A stretch of DNA of 64,000 nucleotides from Onthophagus taurus (taxonomy: Eukaryota > Arthropoda > Insecta > Coleoptera > Scarabaeidae), in the NCBI RefSeq assembly GCF_036711975.1, contig NC_091971.1, forward strand, positions 17,243,501-17,307,500. Reading direction: 5' to 3'. Within the stretch, counting starts at the first letter, position 1. Every line of letters starts with the position of its first letter. The notes beneath the pieces were generated by a model, which worked only from the letters and a program-made list of their open reading frames with translations, was not told the origin of the DNA and did no database searches. Shown here one piece after another: positions 45,871 through 59,319 of the stretch. The position numbers were made by a program, and so were the translations under genes.

Positions 45871-46190
45871 TATGCGAACTACTGAACAAAGGAATTTATA
45901 TCAGTTAGAAATAGTACTTGTACGTCATATGAATTCACATGATAGTATTAGAACGTAAATTACCTGTTTGTGTGCCAACCTCTGTCACCTAAACGATTTT
46001 AACGAGAACGACCAGGTCATTGGAAGTATTTTAACGATAAAAACACGAGCGAACACATAACAGGTCTTTTTGTTGTCTCGACCGAGTGAAGTTCGTTGCG
46101 TGCGCAATTTTGATTATATACAGGAGATATTTTTACTCTTCAATAAAGCAATCGAAATCTATATTTTGAAAGTATTCATTATGACAGGAG

Positions 46191-46881
46191 AAATGTCACA
46201 CTTGACAGTTCTTTAAGTTTTGATGATTATCGTTAGATGGCGCTGTTTTTGTTTATTGATTTTAAATTCAACAAAAATTAAAATCAAATATAAATTTATT
46301 ATTTAGTTTCGACAAGAAATCCTGAAACAAAAATCATATTTAAGGTAAATTTTGATAATCAAACACTTTTGCAATAAAAGAAATTTTTAATATCTGATTC
46401 TTAACTCTATTTTGTGGGATATTTAACAAATTAATTAAATTAAATTGAAGAAGTAAATTTATAAATCAATTATTATTGAAATTGAAACTAAATTAATAAC
46501 GTTCATTAAATCAATAACAAAATTTGACATAATTATTTCACCTCAATGTCAAATTAACACTAATTTCTTTTTAATTATTTTAAAAGTTAAACAAAAATAT
46601 CTTACCAGTTCTATTCACGTTGTTATAATGATACATTTAACTATTCGTTGGACAGGAAATGTTTTATAAAATTGAAAGGGGTCCTTTAATGCCATCAAAA
46701 TGACTTCCTTATCAAAATATATAATCATAAAGTTTATTAACATTAATTGCGTATATTACAAACAAATTTTACCATGCTAATTGTATTATAAAAATAAAAA
46801 ATGCTTAAAAAAACATAGTTTTCAATTTACAAGTATTATATATACAGATATCGCTTAATTATTATTATAAATTGATAGTGT
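46191..46881. repeat. Tandem duplication, copy 1 (~0.69 kb)
   Basis: Begins AAATGTCACACTTGACAGTT and matches 46882-47590 along its whole length with scattered substitutions and small indels. It lies just upstream of the GPCPD1 5' exon. On the minus strand it contains a polyadenylation signal AATAAA at 46738-46733 equivalent to the one in copy 2. Confidence 0.9.
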
Positions 46882-47590
46882 AAATGTCACATTTGACAGT
46901 TCTTTAATTTTTGATGATTACCGTTAGATGGCGCTGTTTTTGTTTAATGATTTTAAATTCAACAAAAATTAAAATCAAATATAAATTTATTATTTAATTT
47001 CGACAAGAAATGCTGAAACAAAAATCATATTTAAGGTAAATTTTGATTATAAAAAAGTAAAAAACACATTCACAATAAAAGAAATTTTTAATATCTGATT
47101 CTTAATTCTATTTTGTGGGATATTTTACAAATTAATCAAATTAAATTAAAGAAATAAATTTATAAATCAATTATTATTGAAATTGAAACTAAATTAAATA
47201 ACGTTCATTAAATCAATAACAAGATTTGACATAATTATTTCACCTCAATGTCAATGTCAAATTAACACTAATTTCTTTTTAATTATTTTACAAGTTAAAC
47301 AAAAATATCTTACCAGGTCTATTCACGTTGTTATAATGATACATTTAACTATTTATTGGACAGGAAATGTTTTATAAAATTCAAAAGGGTCGTTTAATGC
47401 CATCAAAATGACTTCCTTATCAAAATATATAATCATAAAGTTTATTAACATTAATTGCGTATATTACAAACAAATTTTACCATGCTAATTGTATCATAAA
47501 AATAAAAAATGCTTAAAAAAACATAGTTTTCAATTTACAAGTATTATATATACAGATATCGCTTAATTGCTTAATTATTATTATAAATTG
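46882..47590. repeat. Tandem duplication, copy 2 (~0.71 kb), includes the PNUTS 3' UTR
   Basis: Begins TAAATGTCACATTTGACAG-like at 46881 and ends TTATTATTATAAATTG. It lies about 100 bases downstream of the PNUTS stop codon and provides AATAAA on the minus strand at 47446-47441, the most likely PNUTS polyadenylation signal. Confidence 0.9.
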
Positions 47591-47693
47591 CAAGTGTCTG
47601 TAATTCTGTATATTTGCACTATGAAAGAAAAAAGAATGGAAGTATAAAATAAATAAACACAATATCACAACAGCTCCACATTTCCATAGGAAA

Positions 47694-50600
47694 TTAATTA
47701 GGATGAAAGAAAGGGCAATTGTTGCTGTTTCTACAGTAGCCGTGATTACGAACGTTTTTGCAGATTCTTCCGGGAGGGGCACCACGTGGTGGCATTCCTA
47801 CACCACCTCCTCGTTGATTCCACGCTCCTGGTCCAGGTCCATTCATTCTTACCCAAGGACCGTTTCCCATTCCCCCTCGTCCTCTAAAACCACCTCGTCC
47901 TCTCATATTAAAATTATTTTGCGGAAACATCATATTTTGATTTTGATTGAATTGATTAAATTCGGGTTGATTGAAGTTATCTGGTTTTGGACCAACAAAC
48001 ATATTTTGTGGGTTCATCATTTCCGGTGGCATATTCGGCATCATATTTGGCCCGTTCATTGCCATATTCATGTTTCCTTGCATCATATTCGGTGGCATAA
48101 AATTAGGTGTAAACGGTGGATTTTGGAATTGTTGAGGAGGATTTGGCATGTTAAAGTTTGGAAACGTTTGTTGCATTGGGAAGATTTGAGGAACTTGGGG
48201 AACATGAGGGGGTGATCCTTTTGGTTCTGGCCACGGTTGAACCGTCGTATCAGCAGATTCGCCATTTTCGGGATCTTCTAATGGTATTGGAATAGGATCT
48301 GTCCTTTGATGCACTTCCGGGTCGGGTTCTGCTGGAGTGTCCGTTAATCTTAAAAATGGAGGAAGTGAAATTGTTGTTTTTTCCCTTGCAAATTGAATAT
48401 CTTTTTCTAAACTTTTTAACCCTGGCTCAACTAAAGCGGGTTTTACATCAATTTCGATGAGAAGTCTCCAAGCTGTTTTTGGTTCCATGTTGTCGTCAAG
48501 AAGACTTTGTCGATTCCTCGACATTTGTAAAGCTTGCCTTTCGCCGCACATTTCCATTTTTGACATTTCACCAAATGTTTTATACACATTTATTCTTTCC
48601 GTTTCATCTAATTCGAAATATTGCACCTCCACCAACTCAGCATCCGGTTTCCATCTAATCGATCTTTTTGGTCCTTTTTTCTTTACATGCACCAAAACCC
48701 CTCTTAGTTCTGTGGGATCCCTATTTTCGGTGACATCCATTTTTTCTTCTGCGTCCGTTGGCGTTGCAGAACCATCCTCATCTTTTGTATCTTCTTTTCC
48801 CTCTTTATCACCATTTTCTGTATTCAAAGTATCTTGATAGAAATTGGCAGGAGTTATTAGTGATGTCGTTGGTGTGGTTGGAGTTGTAGGAGTTTCTTCA
48901 GACGGAGAGGATGGTGTATCTTTGCTTACACTTGCTCTTCGTTTTTTTTTCTTGGGTTCTTTCTTTGAATTCGCCGACGCAGTTAAGGCATCCATGAATA
49001 TGTCGCTTTCTTGTAAAACGGCTGCTATGAAAAAAAGAAAAATTTTAAAAATTTTGAATTTTAGGGGATTTACGGAAATTTAATTCGTTGATGGAAAAGC
49101 GGTTCTTGCACAGTTCTTAGATTTTATTGATTAGATTCTTATCTTCAGTGATAACTTTTTTTAATTACGTTTTTGTAATGAGTCATCCAGAATAGCTTTT
49201 TGTATAGCTTCAATATAAAAAAATAGATATGTAAGCATACATATTATATTTCATAACTATTAGTTGTATCAATTTCAATGTATTTAATTATAAAAACTTT
49301 TTATGGAATTGAAATCGTTAATTTCATTCAAGTTTTATATCAAATTTGTCGATAAATTAAAATACTTTTTTCGAACAAATCAAAAGGAAGTGTTTTGCAA
49401 AAGAAAATGTGATAAAAACAAATTTGAATCATCCGAGTCGACCCCGTCTACGCTCGTATATATTCGTAAATCTTCGCCGCCAAATTTGAAAACGCGCCGT
49501 AAAAATCGATGCGGAACGCGCGAGGAAGGATCAGGACCTACACCTAAAAACTAGAATTATCTCTTCCAAGTTTTGCTTTATTATTTTATAAATACAAGAG
49601 CAAAAAATAACCTGTACAGTTACGACTTACCAAATTACACGCCATCTATAATAAACAACAAACACTACGTATTTATATTATTAAAGCACGTTCTTGTAGT
49701 TAAATCGCACTTTTCAAAATAAATTTTTTTTCGGTTTTTTTTTTAAATACTTCTTATGTTGATGAAGTTGAAGAAGTGATGATTAGTTGCTGGAAGATAG
49801 AAAGTTGGATTGATTTAATTCTTTTTGGGGATTTGAAAATTTATTGCTAATTTTGGATGTATCTGAAAAAGCTGCTTTTCTGAGAATTTGAAAATCTTCT
49901 GATCGATTAAAAGTTTCTGGTTTATGTAAAAAGTGTTTTCAATAATGGAAATCAGCAAAATTCAATTTTAAATGAATGATTAAATAGAATTAGATATTAA
50001 TTAAATATTCAGATGATGCCAGTTATAGTTGAAGATGAGAACTACATGGATTTTTGATTTTTTTTCTAATTAAGCTTGTATTTGCTTTAAGAAGTGTTTT
50101 TAACTGGTTATGAACATGTTATTTTAGTCGCACAGGTCAAATAAAGTTATTAATTGTATAGAAATGGGACGATTTTACTTGATATATGCGACTGAAATGA
50201 TGAGTCCTAAACTATTGGGACGTTTAAAACTACTAAATTTCTGGGAAAATTATAAAAATATATGATTGAGAACCCAACCCAACCCCAATCTATTGTTATT
50301 TTCTATCTGATCTAAAAACCTATCCAAAAATCTAAAATTGAGATATATTGATTTTAATTTAAACTTTGATATTATAAGTTTAACGCATCCTATATTATAG
50401 AGTGATTTGCTGCGAATTCAACAAACTTGAGAAGGTAATTCGCTGACGATAAGATTCTTTGAAGTTTATCGAATTTGAGCAAATCATCCTACATTAGAAC
50501 GAGCATTAGAACTACATTGAAAGCTTTTTTACTAAAAATCTAGCCCAACCTAACTCTTTTTGTACTAATATCGAAACTATTATGCATATGATTGATTTAA

Positions 50601-53600
50601 GAGGGAAATAAAAGAATATGTCCAATATGTTTCATTGTTGTGTTTGCATGAAGCGATTTGGGGGATACTCTAACAAAGATAATTTAGAAAAATATATTAA
50701 AAAATTAATTAATAATTTCTTGTATTATAAAAAATGTTCAAATTAATTGAATTATTAAATTTGCTAATAAATATGCATTTGAGCAACTAGATATATTCAT
50801 AATTTCTCTTTCGGGGCATAAAAATCATTCCTTATTAAATCAGTTTCAGAACAAGGCCCCGATTTAAAGTTGGCACCTAATTGATAATTATTTTGAGCGC
50901 TCGGGCTAGAAATAAATCTGAGAAAATATTCGCATCTTCTTGGATAAAAAATCGAAACAAGAAAATAATTTGATTGATAACCAAAAAAGTTCCATTCGCT
51001 ATATCGGTGTATTAATACTGGAATATATCTTATCGTTGAAGTGTGCAAATGGGAAAAACAACTCACTTTAAGAACTGTTTATTGAAAAAAAATATTTGTT
51101 ATGATTAGTGAAATTTTTTGCTTATTATTTGCCATTTTGTTTCTCAAATAGTATATCACAAAATGATTTGAAAATTGGATTATATGAAGCTGATGTGTAT
51201 AAAAAATGTGGAATATTTGTTTTTGTTAATGTATCGTCAAAAAACTTGTTGAGATCACAAAAATAACATTTTAAAAGATGTATTTTCTCTCTGATATGTA
51301 CTATTGCATTTTTAATATAAATACATATTATCAAAAAGAAAGAATATGTTATACCCTGTATAACATATTCAGTCAGATAAAAAACGTCCCAAGCTGCAAT
51401 TCTCAAATTTATATTCCGATTTTTTTGAAGCAGGTACAAAACGAAATGGTATCATGAATACTATATTTAGGCTACAAACAAAATCTTTCCAGCGCCATCT
51501 ATGATATCTTGCATTAGACAAATTTTTGTTTTTCATATAGAGACATTTTTTTTGTATCTAACATCAACATTTATTAACCACGTCTTGCAACAACAAAAAT
51601 GTTTTAGTGAGTAGCCTGCCATGATCATTAGAGTTTCTTCTGCATTCAAATAAACTTGTAGCATACCAATAAGTTCATTACAATTCATGTTTTTTGATTA
51701 AAAATGAATTAAGCAAGAATCAAAAGTTAAGGAAACGTGTAAATTACTTAATTAATTACTATTAATGATAATTGTGTTTTGATTATCGCAAGATACCATA
51801 GATGGCACTGGAAATTTTTATTTGCAGCTTAAAAGGTAGTATTTATATCATTTCATTAGGTACCTGGTTCAAGAAAACCGGAATATAAATCACAAAGTTA
51901 CAGCTTGAGGCGTTTTTTATCTGACACCCTGTATATTGTTATTTTTGTGATCTCGTTAAAAAACGTTAAAAAATGTACAAAACGTTATATAACAAGGTTA
52001 ATTAATACTGGAAATAATAGTTACCTAATTAAATCAAAAAAATCTATGTATGAATGTGACAAATTCGAGTTTTCTTTGATTAAGAAACTATCACCAAGCC
52101 TTCGCTACCCTAAACACTCCATCAAGATTCGATGTTGGATTCTCATCTTCTTCGTTTCTTCTTAGAATAAGCATCTTTGTAATACAAATTGGATCTAAGC
52201 GGATCGTTTCAGCTAGCGAAGGCTCGGCGGGCATTTCTGAAACACGTCTAAATATCTTATAAACAAATGTTATATTGTGCTAAAAATAAAATATATCCCT
52301 CGTTCTGCACAACTCATATTGCAATCATGTTGATTGATTTTCAAATTAATATTGTATATAAACAAGTTTGCTAAAACTGAATAAAAAAACTGCTAATTTG
52401 TCTGATTTGACACACTCCTTTCGTGGGCGAACTGGTTACATATTTACTTGTTCAGGCACTACAACAATGATTAAATTATAAAAATTTATCTAACATAACA
52501 TGATTAATAGAATCATAAATTCTAAGATTGTCTCTTACGTTCTTATATTGTGCGAGGTTTAAAATTTATGTTTAAAGTTTAAAGAAAACCGAAATGCATG
52601 GAATTCTTATTTGACTTATTTCACATTAATTTATTTCTAAATGACTTCTAATATTGATATTAAATCAACAATAATAAATAGTACACCTGTGATTAAACAT
52701 CGTTAAATATTCAAGCACAATAATAAATAAAGACGTTAATACCTATTGATATTGCACAAAATGGGTGTACTGGTGCCGGTTTTACAGCCACTAGATAAAT
52801 TCCCGTTAAATAGATCTTGGTATAAATTAAAAATTCTATCTTGGCAATCATACCATGAAAAAGGTTGTGGTGAAGTTTGTCTTCACTGAATATTTTTGAA
52901 TAACATTAATGAATTTGGAACAAAATTTTTCTTTTATAGCGAATTAAATGAAAATCTGGCAAAAAAAATGTTAAGTACATTTTATGTTTTACTTTACTGT
53001 AGACTACTCAACAGATATCAACATGGTTTTGATAAAACTATATCTTGTGGCATGCAGTGGTCAATATAAAAATGTTTCTTTTTTTATACTTATTGAAAAT
53101 AAAAAATACAAGTCAATAAACTATTTGCTCACATCTGATTGTATGGATCAGTACTTATCACAAACCCCAAAAGAGCACGAACTTCGCAGTCGCAATAAGC
53201 TTGTTGATGTTTTGCCAAAGGAAGAAGAAGTACTGTTTGATAGAATGACAGTTTATAGAAGTTCAAAGAAACAAATTCTACAGCAAATAAACAATTGTAG
53301 GAAGTTTTATGCTATAGCTCTTGAGGCAGTGGAGAAAGATCATCGAACCTAGAAGACAACTTCGCAAAAAATATAGTGAAAAAAGCAGCAAGTGTTGAGC
53401 TCTTCGTCTGGATGTAAAATAGTTGGATGGCAACCAAATGAAAAATTGAAAAAACAATTAGAAAAGTACAGTAAAAAATGTAGGAAATTATTACCATGGT
53501 TTGGAACTGCACGATTTAGAATGACAAAGAAGATTCCGTTTAATTGAAGATATGTAGTTAAGATGTGTTTAAAAATTTTAGAAGATAATTTGTACCAAAA

Positions 53601-56600
53601 CTCAAGAGAACATGACATACATAAAACTGAAAATTGTTGTCGTACGAATATAGGCAAAACTAAAATGAATTCAATAAAGAAATTTAAATAAGTCTGTTTG
53701 GAATTTTATAAGAAAATTATTTCAAAAATTATTAAAGTTTAAGACACTTTTTTGATATGGAAACTATATATTTCATTTTTTAATCATATTTTTCAATGGA
53801 AACTCTTTATGAACAAATACTGTATTGACTTATGTTTGATAATGAATTATCTTCAAGGATACGTTATTGAAATAGCTTTGAGGTTTAATTTTAAACATTA
53901 TAAAATCAAGTAATGTACTGAAAAAAAAAGATTATGTAGAAAGTATCACAGTTTAAAAAAGGTTAGGGTAAGGCCTCACTTGTGGAACTAAATCAAAGTA
54001 CGGGGAACCTCACTCCCTTTTAACCGCACTACACCCCTCGCAAATTCAAAACCTTAACCAATCCGAAAAAAATCTGATTTATTGTTTAAGTCTATTGTTA
54101 CGTATTGTAATTCATCAAAACCGTGTTGAAATGAGTTGAGGATAGCATCCTTTTGAAAAATCGGCACTTTCAGCGAGAATTTACGCAGACCGGAATAAAA
54201 TAAAATGTCTTTAATATATTTAAATTTTTTTTGTAAGATCGTCAATGAAAAAAATCTTAAAGTTGTTGACAACGTAAAGAATTTAGTTCTTTTTTCATTT
54301 AACTGGCGATAAAAAAAAACCGCGAAGCAAAAAAAAATTAAATTTAATGTACGCATTACACCAACATTCTTTCATCCAACAATTGTTGTGATATCAATTC
54401 TTAGAAGTTACTTCAAGATTAACGGGAGTTTATCTGGGGACTATAAAATGCTAATATATAATAAACAATTTCTATGATTTTCATCACTAAGAAAATTTTA
54501 ATAGAAATAATTAAAAAAATATATATATATAAATAATAAAAATTATAGTTAAATTAAAACTTACGAAATTTAATAATTTATTTTACTTTGAGCCCTTCCG
54601 CTACATTTCCTGTTTCCTGTAGATCAGCATCAAGAATTTCATGCGTTTAATATTCCTTCTACTCTATATATGATAGATTTTAAACCTCACAATCTGATTT
54701 GCTTAAAATTATGTTAATTTATAACACTAATTTTTTTAATTTAATCATTGCATGTGTGATTGAAGACGAAATTATAGTTGTTTTTTTATGTCATTAACTC
54801 TTGTTTCGATTTTCTACTATCAATTAAATGAACCTATTTTATGGTTTATTTCAAGCGCTCTATATAATAATAAGTAATTGATTTAAATTGCCCAAAAAAT
54901 ATTGTATATAAGACGTCGTAAACCAGCATTGTCTTAGTATACAAGTAATTAATTTGATAAACTGAAAATCTATTTTGATCTTGAAAGTTAAACATGATAC
55001 TCTGTACCCATGACTAAAATGAAGTCAACCTATTCTTAACTTTTTAACTAATTTGAGTCTAAACTAAAGCCTGTTCTTATCATTTTCTGTTTTGATATTT
55101 AATCACCTTTACCTAATTTAAATAAATTCATGTTAATTATTTTTATATATTTTAAGGAATGACTACTACTTACATAAAGATTAGTTTGTTTTGAAAATTG
55201 GCCCAAGATTGCTCCATTTCTTTTCTAATTTATTTTATTACATAACATACAATCGTCTCTCGACCATCAAGAATTTCGTCAATTTACCAAGCAATAATTC
55301 TTTTTAACCTTGGAAATTGAACAGTCTCCTTTAAAAAAATAGGTCAAAACAAGACGAAAAAGTGCTGATGTAATAAAATAAATCAAGGAGTTGTTTTTAA
55401 AATAAGGTTTTATTAATCTATTAATTTTTATAACAAGATTTTTTGGACCATTATTTTTTTTATATAAAAAAATCCCTATAGTTCGCGATCTAAATTATCA
55501 CATAAAAATAAATAAACTATTTATTATTATCCAACTTCAACTTCTCATAATAAATAAAGAAAAAAAAATGATCGCTTCAAACTTGTGTTGCTTATTTTGT
55601 TTTGTTGAGGTTAGAATAGAAAGAAATTCAATAAATCCTCGAACTGTGTGCAATCTCCATGAAGAGAAGAGCCGCTTTTCCACAAACGTATCCTCCAATT
55701 TGAGGTTGGAATCTGAAACATGAAATTTAAGTCAATAAAATTCTCAGTTAACTTACGTTTGGGTTTTGGAGGAATTAATTTTATTGATCCAGGTCGTTCT
55801 GATGGGTCTAATCTTGATTTCTTTTCTGGTGGGGGAATCGTTTCTCTAATTGGTGATGGCCTCTTCGGTGGTGGAATGTTTGCTGGTATTGGAGCGACCG
55901 TTTTTTTGGGTATTCTTGGTGGGGGTGGTTTTGGTTCGTCTAATAAACCCGTTGATCGCATTTTAGCTTTATAAACTTTTACGGTTTTTGGTTTATCTTC
56001 AGTTCCTTTACGAACTTCAATTGAAAATGTTGGTTTTTTTGTTTCATCTTTTGATTTTTCATCTTTTTTCGGTATCCTGCCGATTTTTTGTAAAGCTTGA
56101 GGTTGGATTTTCGTTAATGTATCTTTATCTTTTTCAGCTTGTTTTTCTTTAGAATCTTTCTTATCTTTAGAACTGGAACTTGAAGAACTTTTTGAGCTAC
56201 TCTTTACACCGTTACTTCTATGTTTATCGTTTTTACTTCTATCTTTTGAGCTAGAACTAGAACTTTTTTGTGAACTCGATTTATCTCTACTTTTCTCTTT
56301 ATCTTTATCCCTATCTTTTCTACTACTACTACTTTTTGAACTACTTTTACTTCTATGCCTATCATGATTTGATTTTTCTTTCTTTTCTAAAGATTCCTTC
56401 TTTTTTCCATCAATTTTATCTTCCAACTCCGTTTTTACATCCTCTATCCTTTCCTCCCCGCTCGTACTTGAAGTTGAATCTTTTGAAGCATTTTCATTCG
56501 ATTCAACTTTTGATATTTTGCATAAAACTGCTTTTCCGTCTCTTAACGCTATTTTATAACTCTCTGATTGTGATTTGTCATCAGATTTTTTCACCGTTAC

Positions 56601-57649
56601 TATTTTTAATGTTTCTATTTTTTCAGGACTCTCCTCAGATTCTTGATTCTCAACTATTTGTTGAGGTCTCACTCCTGTTAATTCTTCAAATCCGCCGATT
56701 GTTGACAAAATATTGTTATTGGGGATTGTGGAAAGTGGTTTATTTTGACTGTCTTTAACTATTTTTAACCAATTTTCTACCAATTCATTAGAAAGCTCAC
56801 ATATGTCTGTTTGAATAAGAAAAAAATAACGTTTTATGCATTTACCAAAAATAAAATTAATTTTTTTAAAGAATTTGCATGAAATTTGTCATGAATCTTT
56901 AATTTTAACATTAAACCAGCACCAATAAGTGAATATCCAAGACAAATTTTTGAAATCCAACTTAAAAACCACATAAATAAAAAACAACTTACTGTATGTG
57001 TCATCTCTTTTCGTAAGTGATTTCACCAATTTGGGCAAATTATTGGTTTTGAGCTGCTCAATGTCTGTGGGGGCCATCAATAGAAGTTCTAGAAGTTCCT
57101 TCACTAAAGGCCAATTTTGATTGTTGATTCCATCTTGCATCCAAAGATGAACTAAATTCCAACCTCCTTCGAGCATAAACTGCCCCAAAAGCTGCGTTTC
57201 TGTGCTCTTCAATATAAGGATATACACACACTTGCTCACTAATTTCTTAGAGAACTTTGTCATTAAACTGTTAAAAAGATTACTCATTATGTCAAAATAT
57301 TTTATTTATTTTTTCAATTTATTATCTTACCTTGCTAACCTCTGGACCTCATTTTTTGATAAAATACCGCCGTTGGGATTCAAAAGAACCGTGAGACAAT
57401 TGAGTAGTTGAAGGGGATCAATTCGCGGCTGAAAAATAATGAAAACGTTCGATGACTTTGAAAGAATTTGAATTTCCCGCCTAAAACCGGAAGATGGCGT
57501 CATCGGGTTTTTATAGCTTTTTCTTATTCTTATAGGAATAATTATCGCAAAAAATCTCTCACTACACGTTAATAGCGCTTAGTTATTACTTATCAATAAC
57601 GATAAAAGTAAATATGTAATAATAAAATATCGTCCTATATCCTTACCAT
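47694..57649 (-). CDS. PPP1R10: PNUTS, PP1 nuclear targeting subunit (PPP1R10)
   Basis: Five coding pieces join in phase: 57649-57647 (ATG only), 57428-57331, 57267-56993, 56806-55757 and 49024-47694, giving 918 residues. PNUTS directs PP1 to chromatin in a complex with TOX4 and WDR82 and controls RNA polymerase II phosphorylation and termination. Residues 1-150 form a TFIIS N-terminal (LW) domain (IDPLQLLNCL, LVSKCVYILILKSTE, LVHLWMQDG). A long Ser/Lys-rich disordered stretch follows. The 6.7-kb intron join reads LIPPKPKPAVLQESD. The PP1-binding RVxF-type motif is KRSIRW, followed by YFELDETERINV as in vertebrates. Then come Pro/Asn/Met-rich and RG-rich regions and a final CCCH zinc finger (C-x8-C-x5-C-x3-H, CKNVRNHGYC). 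The initiator ATG abuts donor GTAAGG. Confidence 0.95.
51378..51930. mobile_element. MITE in the PNUTS intron
   Basis: GTCAGATAAAAAACGTCCC near 51372 and the inverse ending GTTTTTTATCTGACACCCTG near 51938 pair over about 80 bp. A further inverted pair, AGCGCCATCTATGATATCTT (about 51491) and its complement (about 51790-51812), shows the arms extend to 130-150 bp. The CCCTGTATA end is of mariner type; the left tip is altered. Confidence 0.65.
52984..53352 (+). CDS. Unidentified 122-residue open frame in the PNUTS intron
   Basis: The frame looks protein-like (mixed, charged composition: SQTPKEHELRSRNKLVDVLP, EEEVLFDRMTVYRSSKKQIL), but no domain is recognised. After a few stops the same frame resumes as CKIVGWQPNEKLKKQLEKYS and further Lys-rich text to about 53690, which suggests one longer decayed coding sequence of ~700 bp. 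It is antisense to PNUTS. It may be a retrocopy or part of a transposon. Confidence 0.3.
   Translation: MFYFTVDYSTDINMVLIKLYLVACSGQYKNVSFFILIENKKYKSINYLLTSDCMDQYLSQTPKEHELRSRNKLVDVLPKEEEVLFDRMTVYRSSKKQILQQINNCRKFYAIALEAVEKDHRT
53960..54420. repeat. Dispersed repeat fragment related to 4855-4950
   Basis: TTTAACTGGCGATAAAAAA followed by ACCGCGAAGC (about 54298-54328) matches TTTAACTCGCGATAAAAAC and ACCGCGAATC near 4858. The similarity spans less than 100 bp, so the family boundaries are unknown. Confidence 0.4.
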
Positions 57650-58980
57650 TTTTTGTCAGTCCTCAAAGCACCAAAAACGGGGATAAATCACATATTGCAT
57701 ACAATATGGACAGAATTGAACGAAAGGAAAATTATATTTTAAAGCAAAATTATTATGAACAAATTACTCTTTTTTTGTATTTTAACGAATAAAGCCCATG
57801 GCGGCCGACGCCCCGACGACGTTCTCCAGATGCGTGACGTGTCTAATTTCTCAAACGCTTACGAAACCCTATTACAAGAAAGTTGAACGCGCCTAATTCA
57901 ACGTTCTTGTTACCTCCAAAAACTAGTATTAGCCAATATACTAACAATTAAGAATATAAATAGTAATAATTATGATTATTTTCGCTATATTTTTGCACGA
58001 GAGAAGCAAGACAGCTGAACTTCTGCCATGCAAAGACGGAAATGGTGAAACGTCATCAAGAATTCAAGGGTTACCAACCGCACTCCACACAATACCCGTC
58101 AAATTGAATACATTTTCAAATAAAAAACGCAATTTTTAAAACATCTACAACCACTTTGGTATTATAAAATTTAAATAAAATTTTTTATAAATTAATTTTT
58201 AATAAATCATATTTATTTATCTATTTTTAGTGTTTTCGCATTGTTTATTTGGAATTTATTTTGACTCACGCGGTCGATAATTAATTTCTACTTTCTCTAA
58301 TTTTAAGGTTCTCTACTTATTGGAATTTACTTTCTTTTATATTGTTAAACAATTTTTATGAATATTTCTACAATAATAATAATTAATTTATTGTATTTAA
58401 TGTTGATTTATTGACCAAAAATGAAAATCATTTCCATTTTAATAATAAAGCATAATTTTTAATTTTTTTGTTAAAATTAGAATAAACATTAAATAATAAG
58501 AATTGGAAAAAAGAAAATTAAACATATTTGAAATTGTAAATTTAATTAATATAACAAAATGAAATGCTGCCTTTAGAAGAATAAAATTTGAATTGAACGT
58601 CAAAAAATTTTTTAAGGTTATGTTTACATGTCAAACTATGGAAGTAAAAAATGAGTTATTTTTGGGATCATAATTATTAACTGCATTATCAAATTAATAT
58701 AAATAGTAATTCTTTGAAGTTTTGTAGCACTGTGAATATATTAACTAAGATCACACACTTTTTATTGGTACTTTGTAGGAAGTAATTTTAAGTTTTTAAC
58801 AATGTCAAAGTACAAGGATATTATCCATGATTACAACCAAGAAAACCTAGATCCTTTAATTCTAAAGGTAGTCTAAAGTTAGTTGCGCATGAAAGCTTCA
58901 GATCAAACTAACTAGCTACAATATTCTTTAAATTTATATGGCAGGCCATACATGAATCTGATTGTATCAGATGATCATAT
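57650..58980. other. PNUTS 5' region, then no gene seen
   Basis: The PNUTS 5' untranslated exon and promoter lie just above 57649, in DNA with a small GC-rich patch (57795-57850). Beyond this the sequence is AT-rich, with no protein-like frame. Confidence 0.45.
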
Positions 58981-58984
58981 ACTA

Positions 58985-59180
58985 CTCAAGTAAACCAGAC
59001 GCATTGCGCCCAAATCAGCCCAAATGAACGAAATTGATATTGATTTTGAAGAATTAATTCCATTGGTTGAAGGATGCCCCAAAAGTTATGATAAAAATAT
59101 GTGTAAAGATTATAGCAACTGCTAAGTAAACCCAAAAATTATGGTTGAAGATCTGTGAAATATTGATGAAACAGTAATAT
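58985..59180 (+). pseudogene. Possible MADF-domain fragment
   Basis: Reads FEELIPLVEGCPKSYDKNM then CKDYSNC, two stops nearby. The pattern LIxLVexxPxxYDxxxxDY resembles the start of a MADF DNA-binding domain, often paired with Harbinger transposases, and a Harbinger remnant lies 150 bp away on the other strand. Weak and short. Confidence 0.35.
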
Positions 59181-59319
59181 GTTTTTTTTTATATTTTTAT
59201 TATCAAATAAACATACTTTTACATATAGTCCATTTTACATATTACATATAGTCCATTTTGGGTTACTTTAATACATGAATTATTTATTTGATTAATTATT
59301 TAATAATACTTATTGCCAG

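Noticed and set aside
47703-48837. Plus-strand frames of 170 and 126 residues opposite the last PNUTS exon
   Set aside because: They are antisense shadows of PNUTS; the Trp/His/Ile-rich text mirrors its Pro/Asn/Met-rich region.
55611-55756. Extension of the third PNUTS coding block to a stop at 55611
   Set aside because: A consensus donor GTAAGT lies at 55756-55751, and splicing to 49024 restores a continuous protein matching PNUTS. The extension, although preceded by an acceptor-like site, does not match the family.
56270-56758. 162-residue plus-strand frame
   Set aside because: Antisense shadow of the Ser/Lys-rich PNUTS exon.
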